From assembly GCA_022616275.1 (NCBI GenBank), contig JAKEFB010000091.1:26186-90185 (forward strand): DNA of 64,000 nucleotides, given 5' to 3'. A model generated the notes under the pieces. It did no database searches, was not told the origin of the DNA, and worked only from the letters and a program-made list of their open reading frames with translations. Positions 8,478 to 15,899 of the stretch are shown here, one piece after another (within the stretch, counting starts at the first letter, position 1; each line of letters starts with the position of its first letter). Made by a program: the position numbers and the translations under genes. This DNA comes from Chloroflexota bacterium. Its GTDB lineage: Bacteria > Chloroflexota > Anaerolineae > Promineifilales > Promineifilaceae.

Positions 8478-9248
8478 TTACACCAGCTTAAGCAGCCATT
8501 CAAACAAATAAATCACGGAAATCAGCAACACCAGGCCGGACACAATCAGGCGCAGGACGTCCTGCGTCTGCAGGCTGGCAATCTGGTCCGGCCGGCCCTG
8601 CAAGTAAGCGCCGGCGGCAAACAGCTCTTCGCCAATGAGCAATTCCTCGGTCATCGCCGCCGCAACTCCCAGGGCCACCGGGTTGTCGGAGGCAATGACT
8701 TGCTCGACGTTGGTCCTGACCGAGGCCTCGGTAATAAGGGCCAGTTCTGCACCAAAACGGCCGGCCAGCAGGTTGCTGCCCACGTTGGCCTGGCGAGACT
8801 CGCTGGTCACACCAGCGGCGTAGGCAAAGGGAAATTCGTCGGAAGCAATAAATTCGGCCTGGCTGGTAGAAAAATCGCCGGGCCGGCCGGCCGCCTTATA
8901 AGCGCCTCGCAGGCTATCCTGGGCAGCCGGCAGCAGCGTTCCTTCGCCGACGGTGACCAGGGGCGGCACACCGCTGGCCGCGCCATCGGCCGCCAGGTAG
9001 TCGAGGGCCGCCAGGGCAGCCACGCTGGTGGGATTCAAAGTGCTGGCCAGGCTGCCGCGCCCCAGGGTCACGTGAACGGTGCGGCCATTCTCGACGGCCC
9101 GGCCGATCTGGCCTTTTAGCGCCGCAATGCCTCGCAGCGGCCGCAGCCCCACTTCCTGCCCGCTCCGCAAGCGCCGCCAGAACAGGTACCCCAGCGCCAG
9201 GCTGACCGCGCTAACCAACACAACGAGGGCAGCATCCAGCAGGTTCAC
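8478..9248 (-). CDS. DUF6754-like membrane-anchored protein
   Basis: The 256-residue protein has an N-terminal helix (residues 5-24), a soluble Ala/Gly-rich domain (about 35-225, including 'GRTVHVTLGRGSLAS', 'ALAALDYLA', 'VGSNLLAGRFGAELALI' and 'NPVALGVAAAMTEELLIGEELFAAGAY') and a C-terminal helix pair (LRLIVSGLVLLISVIYLFEWLL). The layout resembles the family named DUF6754, from memory; no search was run. Its ATG overlaps the preceding stop as ATGA, showing translational coupling. Function is unknown. Position in the cluster suggests a membrane complex with the ATPase. Confidence 0.75.
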   Translation of the reverse strand: MNLLDAALVVLVSAVSLALGYLFWRRLRSGQEVGLRPLRGIAALKGQIGRAVENGRTVHVTLGRGSLASTLNPTSVAALAALDYLAADGAASGVPPLVTVGEGTLLPAAQDSLRGAYKAAGRPGDFSTSQAEFIASDEFPFAYAAGVTSESRQANVGSNLLAGRFGAELALITEASVRTNVEQVIASDNPVALGVAAAMTEELLIGEELFAAGAYLQGRPDQIASLQTQDVLRLIVSGLVLLISVIYLFEWLLKLV

Positions 9249-9574
9249 GAAGTTGCTCCTGTTTCTAACTGGCCAATGAGAGCCTCGACGGCCGCGGGGT
9301 CTTCCAACAGGCGGGCCAGCCGGTCAATATTCTGGTGGGAGAAAAAGAGACCCAGCGTTGGTTGGGCTAACCATAACAACTGGCTGCCCAGGAAGGCCAA
9401 CGGCCGGGCGGCTTCCAGGCCAATCAACGCCGGGACCTGCCAGCCTCGCCGGCAAATCGCCGACGCAAATTGCTCGACAATTTGCCCAGCCAGTTGGCCG
9501 GTTGCCTGGTAAGCCAATACGTCATCTTCAAGTTCGCGACTGGTCATCCCGTCTTTGTCCTCTTGCCTGCTCAA
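9245..9574 (-). CDS. Small hypothetical protein, first gene of the MutL-like cluster
   Basis: A TTG start at 9574 is supported by AGGAGG six bases upstream. An ATG ten codons in (9547) with a weaker GAGGA is the alternative. The 109-residue product is soluble and helical ('LAYQATGQLAGQIVEQFASAICRRGW', then 'EAARPLAFLGSQLLWL') with no metal-binding or catalytic motif that I recognise. The stop overlaps the next start in ATGA form. As the first gene it probably follows a promoter in 9575-9660, but no convincing box is visible. Confidence 0.7.
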   Translation of the reverse strand: MSRQEDKDGMTSRELEDDVLAYQATGQLAGQIVEQFASAICRRGWQVPALIGLEAARPLAFLGSQLLWLAQPTLGLFFSHQNIDRLARLLEDPAAVEALIGQLETGATS

Positions 9575-10060
9575 GTCAAACCTCCTGACACCCGTGAAGA
9601 CGTATTCAGTGAGTGGGGTTCGCGGCGTTGGTGGACAGTCATGTTGACGTAACGTAATATGGGCCAGAGTATAACACGTTTACAAAAGGGTGTAAAGGTA
9701 GGGGCCAATCGTTCTCCGCCCCTCTATATGGCGCTCTGTTTTGGGGAGGGTCCAGGGGTAGGGAATGGGAGAATGGAGATTAGAGATTGGAGATTTGGTA
9801 ATTGGGTAATTAGTAATTGGCTACCAACCGCCAACCACCAACCATCAACTAACAACCATCAACTGTTAACTGTCAACTATCAACCACTCCCTGTATAATT
9901 AACCGGCATGTCGCGTACCCAAAAATTCAGTCCTCGCGATTGCCAATAATCGTAGTTGGCAAGGTCAACTGCACTCATCATTCATTGCTCGCAGTTGGCT
10001 GGGTTGGGCGACCCAACTCAGCTAACTGGGCTCTTTGCTCATTACTTTCTTGGAGGAAAA
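9575..10060. other. 486-bp intergenic region with three repeat dialects and a structured leader
   Basis: No gene is supported here. From 9774 to about 9886 it contains three tandem short-repeat types in a row: GAGATTA/GAGATTG units, then TAATTGG-type units, then CAACTAT/CAACTGT units. A TATAAT box lies at 9894-9899. The following 155 bases before the lipid kinase ATG hold two hairpins, described separately. Confidence 0.7.
9894..10026 (+). promoter_or_regulatory. Promoter -10 box and structured 5' leader of the lipid kinase gene
   Basis: TATAAT at 9894-9899 implies a transcript start near 9906. The leader then carries TTGCCAA/TTGGCAA (9940-9946 with 9956-9962). A 15-bp hairpin with two G-U pairs follows: GTTGGCTGGGTTGGG (9994-10008), loop CGA, CCCAACTCAGCTAAC (10012-10026). 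A clean SD (GGAGGA) precedes the ATG at 10061. No -35 box is obvious, and the leader does not match a riboswitch family I know. Confidence 0.45.
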
Positions 10061-10969
10061 ATGCGCGCGCAAGTCATTCTCAACCCCTGGGCCGATCGCG
10101 GCCGGGCCGGCCAACTGGCCGACCAGATCCGCGCCTGGGCCAGCGACTATGGCGGCCTCGACCTGGTAACCACCGAAGAGCCAGGCCACGCCAAGAAGCT
10201 GGCCACCGCCGCCGTGGACGCCGGCTACGAGCTGGTCGTCGCTGCTGGCGGCGACGGTACGGTCCACGAGATTGTCAACGGACTGGTACAGGGTGGCAAG
10301 GCTGAGGCCACCCTGGGAGTTATTCCCATTGGCTCCGGCAACGACTTTGCCTACGCGCTGGGACTGCTGACCGACCCGGAAACGGCCGTGCGCCGTCTCT
10401 TTACCGGCCAAAGCCGGCCGATTGACCTGGCCCGCCTGGAGGATGAACACGGTCGGTACGAGCTGGTAGACAACGGTATTGGTATTGGTTTCGACGCCAC
10501 CATTTCCATCGAGAGCCGCAACATCACCCGCGTCCACGGCTTTGCCATGTACACCCTGGCCACCCTGCGGACTATCGCCTTTTACTACCAGACGCCCCAC
10601 CTGGAAATTCGTTTTGACGAGGACGCGGTGGAACAGGACGGGCTCCTGCTGGCCGTTGGGGTCGGCCCCCGCGCCGGAGGCGGTTTTCTAATAACGCCTG
10701 ACGCCCACCACGCCGACAACCTGCTGGATAGTTGCCTGATCAACCCCGTCGGCCGGCTAACGATGCTCCAAATGCTAACCAAAGTCATGAAAGGCACTCA
10801 CGTTACCTCCCGGCACGTGACTATGCGCCGCAACCGCACCATAAACATTAAAGCGAACATGCCCCTACCCATTCACGCCGACGGCGAAATCTTCGCCTAT
10901 CCCCAGGACAACGTTCGCCGGGTGACCATCACCAGCCTGCCGGCCGTCCTGCCGGTGATCACTTCTTGA
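10061..10969 (+). CDS. Diacylglycerol/sphingosine-type lipid kinase (YegS/DagK family)
   Basis: The 302-residue protein has the DAGK catalytic hallmarks: GGDGTVHE at residues 63-70, which binds the ATP phosphates, and IGSGNDFA at 90-97. The C-terminal beta-sandwich of the family follows ('VGVGPRAGGGFLITPDA' and 'PLPIHADGE'). It would phosphorylate a membrane lipid such as diacylglycerol using ATP on the cytoplasmic face. The start at 10061 is favoured over an upstream in-frame start by the TTGGAGGAAAA Shine-Dalgarno. Size is typical. It stands alone, with the next gene about 110 bp downstream across another repeat tract. Confidence 0.92.
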   Translation: MRAQVILNPWADRGRAGQLADQIRAWASDYGGLDLVTTEEPGHAKKLATAAVDAGYELVVAAGGDGTVHEIVNGLVQGGKAEATLGVIPIGSGNDFAYALGLLTDPETAVRRLFTGQSRPIDLARLEDEHGRYELVDNGIGIGFDATISIESRNITRVHGFAMYTLATLRTIAFYYQTPHLEIRFDEDAVEQDGLLLAVGVGPRAGGGFLITPDAHHADNLLDSCLINPVGRLTMLQMLTKVMKGTHVTSRHVTMRRNRTINIKANMPLPIHADGEIFAYPQDNVRRVTITSLPAVLPVITS

Positions 10970-11005
10970 CAGTACGCAGCCAAGATCGGACACTTATGGT
11001 GTAAA

Positions 11006-11068
11006 GTTATTGGTTATTGGTCATGGCAGTAGTTAACCACCTATCACCAATTACCCAATTACCATACC
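11006..11068. repeat. Short tandem repeat tract (TTATTGG / AATTACC units)
   Basis: GTTATTGGTTATTGG is followed shortly by CACCAATTACCCAATTACC. The two arms are approximately complementary (TTGGTTATTGG against CCAATTACC), so the tract can fold. It fills most of the gap between the lipid kinase and the helicase-domain gene. Confidence 0.7.
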
Positions 11069-11078
11069 AGGTGCGACC

Positions 11079-12737
11079 ATGTACCCATTAGAAAAAGCCC
11101 TGCACGACCATGACCTGATCGTGCTCCGGGTCATCGGCGAGTGGTGGGAACTCGACCTGACCGGGGCTGACAAAAACGCCTCGGTGAAAGCGCTGGCCGA
11201 AGCCCTGGGCCGGTTAGACATGGTCCAGGAGGCCAGCTTCCTGGGGCCGGACGAAGCGGCCGCCCTGGAAGCGCTGGTCGCTGCCGGGGGGCGCATCCCC
11301 GTCGCCGTCTTTGAACGCGAACATGGCCTGGTGCGCCTGATGGGGCCAGGCCGGCTGGAACGGGAGGAACCGTGGCTGGAGCCGGTTAGCCCGGCCGAGG
11401 CCCTGTGGTACCGGGGCTTTTTGTTCCGGGCCTTCGACGAGACCGGCGAGGAATCAGGCCAGGAGCTAGAGGAGTTTTACTACCTGCCGGACGAGCTGCT
11501 GGCCCGCTTTCCTCAGGCCGGCCAGCCGGCCACCCCCGGCCGCCAGCCGTTGTCGCCCGTCCCCCCACCGCCGACCTTTACACCGGCCGCCACCAGCGTG
11601 GTAGACGATCTGACCGCCATCCTGGCCGTGGCCCAAATTATGCCGCTCAAGGAAGACAACCTGGCCTGGTTATCGGCCACGCTGCTGGACCCCCACCCGG
11701 AGCGGCGCTCCCTCCTGGTCACCCTGGCCTGGGAAATGGAATTGCTGCGCAAGACGGACGAAGGCGCCCGGCCGGCCCGCGCTGCCCTGGCCTGGCTGAA
11801 AAAGAGCCGGGAGGCCCAATTGCGCGACCTGGCCGAGGCCTGGAGTAGCAGCGCCTGGAACGAGCTGGGCCACACCCCCGGCCTGGCCTGCGAGGGCAGC
11901 GGCTGGCAAAACGACCCCATCTTGGCCCGCACCGCTCTCCTGGACGCCCTGCCCCGCACGGCCGAATGGTACCGCCTGGGCGACCTGGTAGCCCAGATCA
12001 AAGAGAGCGACCCTGACTTCCAGCGGCCCGGCGGCAACTATGACACCTGGTACATCCGAGACCTGGCCGCAGACGCCTATATTACCGGTTTCGCCAACTG
12101 GGACCTGGTCGAGGGCCGGCTGCTGCGCTTCCTGGTCCAGGGGCCGCTGGCCTGGCTGAGTCTGGCGGAACTGGCCCCCGACGGCCAGAGCTATCGCCTG
12201 GCTACGCGAACCGTGGAGTGGCTGAGCGGCCATCCCCCGGCGGCCGAAGAAGTCAATGTGCCGATCGTCGTCCAGGATGACGCCACGATTTTGGTCCCTT
12301 TTAACGCCGACCGCTATCACCGTTTCCAGGCGGCCCGAATCAGCCAGGCCGAGCCTGTCCAGCCGGGCAAACCGTTCCGCTACCGGTTGACGCCTCACTC
12401 CCTGGCCGAGGCCCGGGAACAGGGTATTGAACCGGAGCGGGTGCTCCAATTCCTGGCCGAGGCCAGCGGCCGGCCGTTGCCGCCCAGCACCCGGCGGGCC
12501 ATTGAGCGTTGGGCTGAACAGGGGACCGAAGGCCTGCTGGAGCAGGTAGTGGTCCTGCGCGTGCGCGAGGCCGACATCCTGGCCAGGCTGCGGGCTAACC
12601 CCAAGACCAGCCTGTACCTGGGCGAATTTCTAGGCGACCTGGCCGCCCTGGTGCGCCAGGACGAGTGGCCCCGCCTGCGCCAGGCTGCCGCCCAATTGGG
12701 GCTGTTGCTGGACGTGGATGTTGGGGAGGGAGATTAG
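11079..12737 (+). CDS. XPB/Ssl2-like helicase-associated domain protein
   Basis: The 552-residue protein lacks Walker motifs. Its C-terminal third matches the helicase-associated XPB/Ssl2 N-terminal-like domain found in actinobacterial and Chloroflexota proteins: 'VPIVVQDDATILVPFN', then 'PFRYRLTPHSLAEAREQGIEPERVLQFLAEAS', 'PLPPSTRRAIERWAEQ' and 'VLRVREADILARL'. The N-terminal part includes a winged-helix-like segment (residues about 5-75) and a Pro-rich linker near 155-175. Its cellular role is unknown; a DNA-repair or DNA-binding role is inferred from the family name. The last codons (GEGD, then TAG) lie in a GAGATTA-type repeat tract, so the C-terminus is partly repeat-derived. Confidence 0.75.
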   Translation: MYPLEKALHDHDLIVLRVIGEWWELDLTGADKNASVKALAEALGRLDMVQEASFLGPDEAAALEALVAAGGRIPVAVFEREHGLVRLMGPGRLEREEPWLEPVSPAEALWYRGFLFRAFDETGEESGQELEEFYYLPDELLARFPQAGQPATPGRQPLSPVPPPPTFTPAATSVVDDLTAILAVAQIMPLKEDNLAWLSATLLDPHPERRSLLVTLAWEMELLRKTDEGARPARAALAWLKKSREAQLRDLAEAWSSSAWNELGHTPGLACEGSGWQNDPILARTALLDALPRTAEWYRLGDLVAQIKESDPDFQRPGGNYDTWYIRDLAADAYITGFANWDLVEGRLLRFLVQGPLAWLSLAELAPDGQSYRLATRTVEWLSGHPPAAEEVNVPIVVQDDATILVPFNADRYHRFQAARISQAEPVQPGKPFRYRLTPHSLAEAREQGIEPERVLQFLAEASGRPLPPSTRRAIERWAEQGTEGLLEQVVVLRVREADILARLRANPKTSLYLGEFLGDLAALVRQDEWPRLRQAAAQLGLLLDVDVGEGD

Positions 12738-12775
12738 AGATTGGAGATTGGAGATTCTTCAAGCTCCAATCTCCC
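12727..12775. repeat. GAGATTR heptamer tract forming a hairpin; supplies a stop codon
   Basis: Units GAGATTA-GAGATTG-GAGATTG-GAGATT are followed by the complementary CTCCAATCTCC. Arms GGAGATTGGAG (743-753 of the 12,000s) and CTCCAATCTCC (764-774) pair over 11 bp. The TAG stop of the upstream gene is inside the first unit. Confidence 0.85.
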
Positions 12776-12790
12776 ACCCCTGAATGATCT

Positions 12791-14527
12791 ATGAGGAGAC
12801 CTCCTTCGACCCATTGGACGGCCGGCGTCAGGTTGCTGGCGACTGGCCTTTATCGCCAGAGCCGGTACACCATGGGTTGGCTCTGGCGCTACTCCCAGGT
12901 GGCCGATGGCGTGGCCATCAGTCGCAACCTGCGCCTGCCCATGCCCGATGGCGTCACCCTGGCTACCGACCACTACCGGCCGAAGGCCCAGGGCGCCTTC
13001 CCTACTATCCTGATCCGTACCCCTTACGGGCGCGGCGGCCTGCTTGGCATGAGGCTGGCAACCATGGCCCGCCAATTTGCCGCGCGCGGCTATCACGTCA
13101 TCTGCCAGGACGTCCGGGGCTGTTTCGATTCCGGCGGCCGGTTCGATCCCTTCGTCCAGGAATTGGCCGACGGGCAGGCGACCCTGGAATGGATTGCCCG
13201 CCAGCGCTGGTTTAACGGCGCGGTGGGTCTCTGGGGTAGCAGCTATGTTGGCTATACGCAATGGGCCACAGCCGTCTCCGGTTCTTCGTTCGTCAAAGCC
13301 ATCGTCCCGGCGGTGACGCGCTCGGACGTCAACCTGCTGGCCGAAGAGACCTTTCCCCTGGACCTGACGCTGCGCTGGTCTATGATTATGGACACGCTGT
13401 TGGACGACGGGCAACTGTCCCGGTGGCAGCGGTTAAACCGACTGGCCAACCGGCGAGAGCAGGAGCGGCGCCTGGCCAGCGGTTTTGCCCATCTGCCCCT
13501 GGGCACGGCCGACGCGGCTGCCACCGGCCGGCCGATCCCCTTTTACCGCGCCTGGCATGAACACATTCACACCCGGAGCGCTTACTGGCAAAGTGTTGAC
13601 CTCAGCCGGCGTATCGCTTCGGTGGCCGCGCCGGCCCATTTTGTCTCCGGCTGGTACGACGTCTTTTTGGATGGACTGCTGCGGGATTTTGCCCTACTCC
13701 GGGCCGCCGGCCGGAGCCCTTACCTGACTATTGGCCCCTGGCGCCACGTAGACCCTGATTGCCAGCAAGAAGCTTTCCACCAGGGCCTGCCCTGGTTTGG
13801 CACCCACCTGAAGGGGCAACCAGGCCACCTGCGGCCGTATCCCGTTCGCCTTTTCGTCATGGGGGCCGGGGAGTGGCGCGACCTGGATGCCTGGCCACCG
13901 CCGGCCCAGACCACGCCCTACTACCTGCACGCCGGCGGCCGCCTGGCGTTGGCTACGCTGGCCAGGGACGACCCGGCCGACCACTACCTTTATGACCCGG
14001 CCAATCCCACTCCCAACCTGGGCGGCCCGTTGCTCGCCCTGGACGCCGGCCCGGTAGACAATCGCTTCCTGGAAGCCCGGCCCGACGTATTGACCTACAC
14101 TACCCCGCCACTCACGGCCGACGTGGAAATTATCGGCCCGGTGCAACTCGTTATCTTCGTGTACTCCAGCCTGGAACACACCGATTTCTTCGGCCGCCTG
14201 TGCGACTTGTATCCTGACGGCCGGTCTATCAATCTCTGCGACGGGCTGATCCGGGTCCAGCCCGGCCGGGGCGAACGGCAACCTGATGGCAGCCTGCGCC
14301 TGGTGATAGATATGGTCGCCACCGCCCATCGCTTCCTGAAAGGCCACGCCATTCGCCTGCAGGTTTCCAGCGGCGCCCACCCCCGCTTTGCCCGCAACCT
14401 GGGCACCGGCGAGCCTTACAGCCACAGCACGCGGGCCGTAGCGGCCGAACAGACCATTTATCACGACGCGGCCCACCCCTCGGCCGTCATTCTGCCCGTT
14501 ACCGGTGACTGTCACTTCAGCAAGTGA
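12791..14527 (+). CDS. CocE/NonD family alpha/beta hydrolase (X-Pro dipeptidyl peptidase S15-like)
   Basis: The 578-residue protein has the S15/CocE layout. An alpha/beta hydrolase core carries nucleophile S151 in 'GSSYVGY' and the oxyanion/Tyr region 'RTPYGRGG'. The acid and base lie around 'HFVSGWYDVFLDG' and 'LTIGPWRHVD', and a C-terminal jelly-roll domain begins near residue 410 ('LEARPDVLTYTTPPLTADVEIIGPVQLVIF'). Such enzymes hydrolyse esters or acyl-amides (cocaine esterase, glutaryl-7-ACA acylase, X-Pro peptidase); the substrate here is not predictable. No signal peptide is seen. No clear SD precedes the ATG at 12791; an ATG at 12872 would drop 27 residues and is an alternative. Confidence 0.88.
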   Translation: MRRPPSTHWTAGVRLLATGLYRQSRYTMGWLWRYSQVADGVAISRNLRLPMPDGVTLATDHYRPKAQGAFPTILIRTPYGRGGLLGMRLATMARQFAARGYHVICQDVRGCFDSGGRFDPFVQELADGQATLEWIARQRWFNGAVGLWGSSYVGYTQWATAVSGSSFVKAIVPAVTRSDVNLLAEETFPLDLTLRWSMIMDTLLDDGQLSRWQRLNRLANRREQERRLASGFAHLPLGTADAAATGRPIPFYRAWHEHIHTRSAYWQSVDLSRRIASVAAPAHFVSGWYDVFLDGLLRDFALLRAAGRSPYLTIGPWRHVDPDCQQEAFHQGLPWFGTHLKGQPGHLRPYPVRLFVMGAGEWRDLDAWPPPAQTTPYYLHAGGRLALATLARDDPADHYLYDPANPTPNLGGPLLALDAGPVDNRFLEARPDVLTYTTPPLTADVEIIGPVQLVIFVYSSLEHTDFFGRLCDLYPDGRSINLCDGLIRVQPGRGERQPDGSLRLVIDMVATAHRFLKGHAIRLQVSSGAHPRFARNLGTGEPYSHSTRAVAAEQTIYHDAAHPSAVILPVTGDCHFSK

Positions 14528-14617
14528 CAGTCACCTGTTAATACCTTTGTAAGGATCAGGCGAGCGACTTGTAACGCCTGGCGGCTACGATAGCAACTCA
14601 AGGAGGACGATTGGCTC

Positions 14618-15322
14618 ATGCAACGATCCCAATCACCCATCACCGATTACCTAATTACCAATTACTCAATTACCAACCCTAAACGCCACAGCGCCGTTCC
14701 TTACATCCGTCCGGCCGCCTTCTTTATCCTGGGGCTGGGCCTGGCCGCCTGCTCGGCCGTCTCCCGGCCGGCCGGCCAGCCCCAGTCGGGCAATCAGGGC
14801 GGCGTCGAAGTCATTGCCTCCGGCCAGGTGGATGTGCCGCCCACCCCGACCCTGGCGGTCGAAGAACTGCCCGACCTGGGACCGGCCCCGGAAATTAGCA
14901 ACGATCTGTGGCTCAACACCGACGGGCCTCTCCCCCTGGCAGCCCTGCGGGGCAAGGTCGTGCTGGTCGAGTTCTGGACCTTTGGCTGAATTAACTGCCA
15001 ACGTGTGATTCCCTGGGTCAGGGAATGGTATGACAGGTACGAGGGTGAGGACTTCACCGTTATTGGCGTCCACTATCCCGAATTCAGCTACGAAGAAAAG
15101 GTCGAGAACGTGCTGGCCGCCACCGAGCGCCTGGGGGTCAACTACCCGGTGGCCATTGACAATGACGGCGTCACCTGGCGCGCTTACGAGCAGCGCTTCT
15201 GGCCCACCCGCTACGTCGTGGACAAGCAGGGCCACATCCGCTACAAGCACATTGGCGAGGGCGCTTACGTCGAGACCGAGGCCATTATCCAGGCCCTCAT
15301 GGCCGAGCCGGACCCCCCATAA
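14618..15322 (+). CDS. Probable selenocysteine-containing thioredoxin-fold (TlpA/DipZ-like) lipoprotein
   Basis: Translating through one in-frame TGA (14987-14989) gives a coherent 234-residue lipoprotein. Lipobox LAAC puts the lipidated Cys at 45. A linker of about 60 residues follows, then a redoxin domain: 'VVLVEFWTFG-U-INCQRVIPWVREWYDRY', 'TVIGVHYPEF', 'GVNYPVAIDND', cis-Pro segment 'FWPTRYVVDKQGHIRYKHIGEG'. In DipZ/TlpA-like relatives the active site is WTFGCINC or WTYTCINC, so the TGA replaces exactly the first Cys, giving U124-I-N-C127. A hairpin with a GGT loop starts 18 bases after the TGA. Both halves are intact, which argues against decay. The SD is AAGGAGG. The N-terminal leader is partly built from AATTACC repeats. 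A caller treating TGA as stop would split it at 14989/15005. Confidence 0.8.
14629..14677. repeat. AATTACC heptamer tract inside the start of the selenoprotein gene
   Basis: CCAATCACCCATCACC is followed by GATTACCTAATTACC, AATTACT, CAATTACC in near-perfect 7/8-base steps. It encodes residues of the n-region of the signal peptide, so the repeat is translated here. Confidence 0.75.
15008..15026 (+). promoter_or_regulatory. SECIS-like hairpin downstream of the in-frame UGA
   Basis: Perfect 8-bp stem ATTCCCTG (15008-15015) / CAGGGAAT (15019-15026) with apical loop GGT. There are 26 bases between the UGA (ends 14989) and the loop. Bacterial SECIS elements lie within the coding region just after the UGA, with a G at the start of a small apical loop (E. 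coli fdhF has loop GGUC). Position and loop fit; SelB binding is not shown. Confidence 0.6.
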
Positions 15323-15351
15323 CTGTCACCTTTCAGCCGTCAGCTTTCAGC

Positions 15352-15357
15352 TATAAT
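15352..15357 (+). promoter_or_regulatory. -10 box suggesting a leaderless Rieske transcript
   Basis: TATAAT lies six bases before the GTG start of the Rieske gene, so transcription would begin at or next to the start codon. The box sits at the end of a TTTCAGC/CGTCAGC/TTTCAGC repeat tract (15326-15351). No clear -35 is visible, which lowers confidence. Confidence 0.45.
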
Positions 15358-15363
15358 AGGGGT

Positions 15364-15699
15364 GTGCAAGCGCAAGAATTGCCGGATGCTGACGGTTTCG
15401 TCGCCGCCGCGCCGGCCGACGCAATCCGGACAGACCAGATTACAGCGGTGGAAATTGCCGGCCGGCCGCTCATTTTGACCCGCTGCCAGGGCCGCGTTTA
15501 CGCCTTCTCTGCTCGCTGCCCCCACGCCGCCGGCGACCTCTCCCAGGGGACACTCTACCGGGGCCGGATTGACTGTCCCGGACACGGCTACCGCTTTGAC
15601 GTGGCCACCGGCCGGGTCCTGTGGCCGGCCGACGAGATTTGCCGGCTCAAACAGTACCCCGTCAAGGAAGAGGACGGGGTCATCAAAGTAAAAGTTTAA
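15364..15699 (+). CDS. Rieske [2Fe-2S] ferredoxin-like protein
   Basis: The 111-residue protein has the Rieske cluster ligands C52-x-H54 ('RCPHAAGDL') and C71-x2-H74 ('DCPGHGYRFD') in the usual beta-sandwich frame ('AVEIAGRPLILTRCQGRVYAFSA' before, 'VLWPADEICRLKQYPVKEEDGVIKV' after). Such small stand-alone proteins act as electron carriers, often for oxygenases, or as NirD-like subunits. No signal peptide is present, so it should be cytoplasmic. The start is GTG at 15364; no SD is seen because the -10 box is immediately upstream. It follows the redoxin gene by 41 bp but appears to have its own promoter. Confidence 0.88.
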   Translation: MQAQELPDADGFVAAAPADAIRTDQITAVEIAGRPLILTRCQGRVYAFSARCPHAAGDLSQGTLYRGRIDCPGHGYRFDVATGRVLWPADEICRLKQYPVKEEDGVIKVKV

Positions 15700-15705
15700 C
15701 TCTGG

Positions 15706-15829
15706 GGAAAACCCCGCAGGTTGGGGCACGAAACGTGCCCGCGAAAACTTGCAAGGTTTGCCGGGGGGGTTTTTGCCAGAACAGGCACTCTGCGGGTAAA
15801 ATGCAAGGGCATTTTGTGAAATGCCCTTG
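15706..15829. repeat. Palindromic intergenic elements between the Rieske and PKD protein genes
   Basis: CCCCGCAGGTTGGGGCACGAAACGTGCCC resembles one arm of the element at 17847-17896 and holds GGGCACG/CGTGCCC around AAA. A separate perfect 11-bp hairpin follows: CAAGGGCATTT (15804-15814), loop TGTG, AAATGCCCTTG (15819-15829). There is no U-tract after the second hairpin, so termination is uncertain. Confidence 0.65.
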
Positions 15830-15899
15830 TCCCCAGCCCCAGCCCGACCCCGGCCGGGTTGAAAAGTTTACAGGTTGTCCACCGGAGGAAAAACCAATT

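Noticed and set aside
9994-10026. T-box or other known riboswitch in the lipid kinase leader
   Set aside because: No T-box consensus, no specifier-like loop and an unsuitable downstream gene; only a strong hairpin can be claimed.
14987-14989. Treating the TGA as an ordinary stop and the redoxin as a pseudogene or two genes (second starting GTG at 15005)
   Set aside because: The TGA replaces precisely the first active-site Cys and both flanks are intact in one frame; the GTG has no SD. Selenocysteine explains all observations better, though a sequencing error is still possible.
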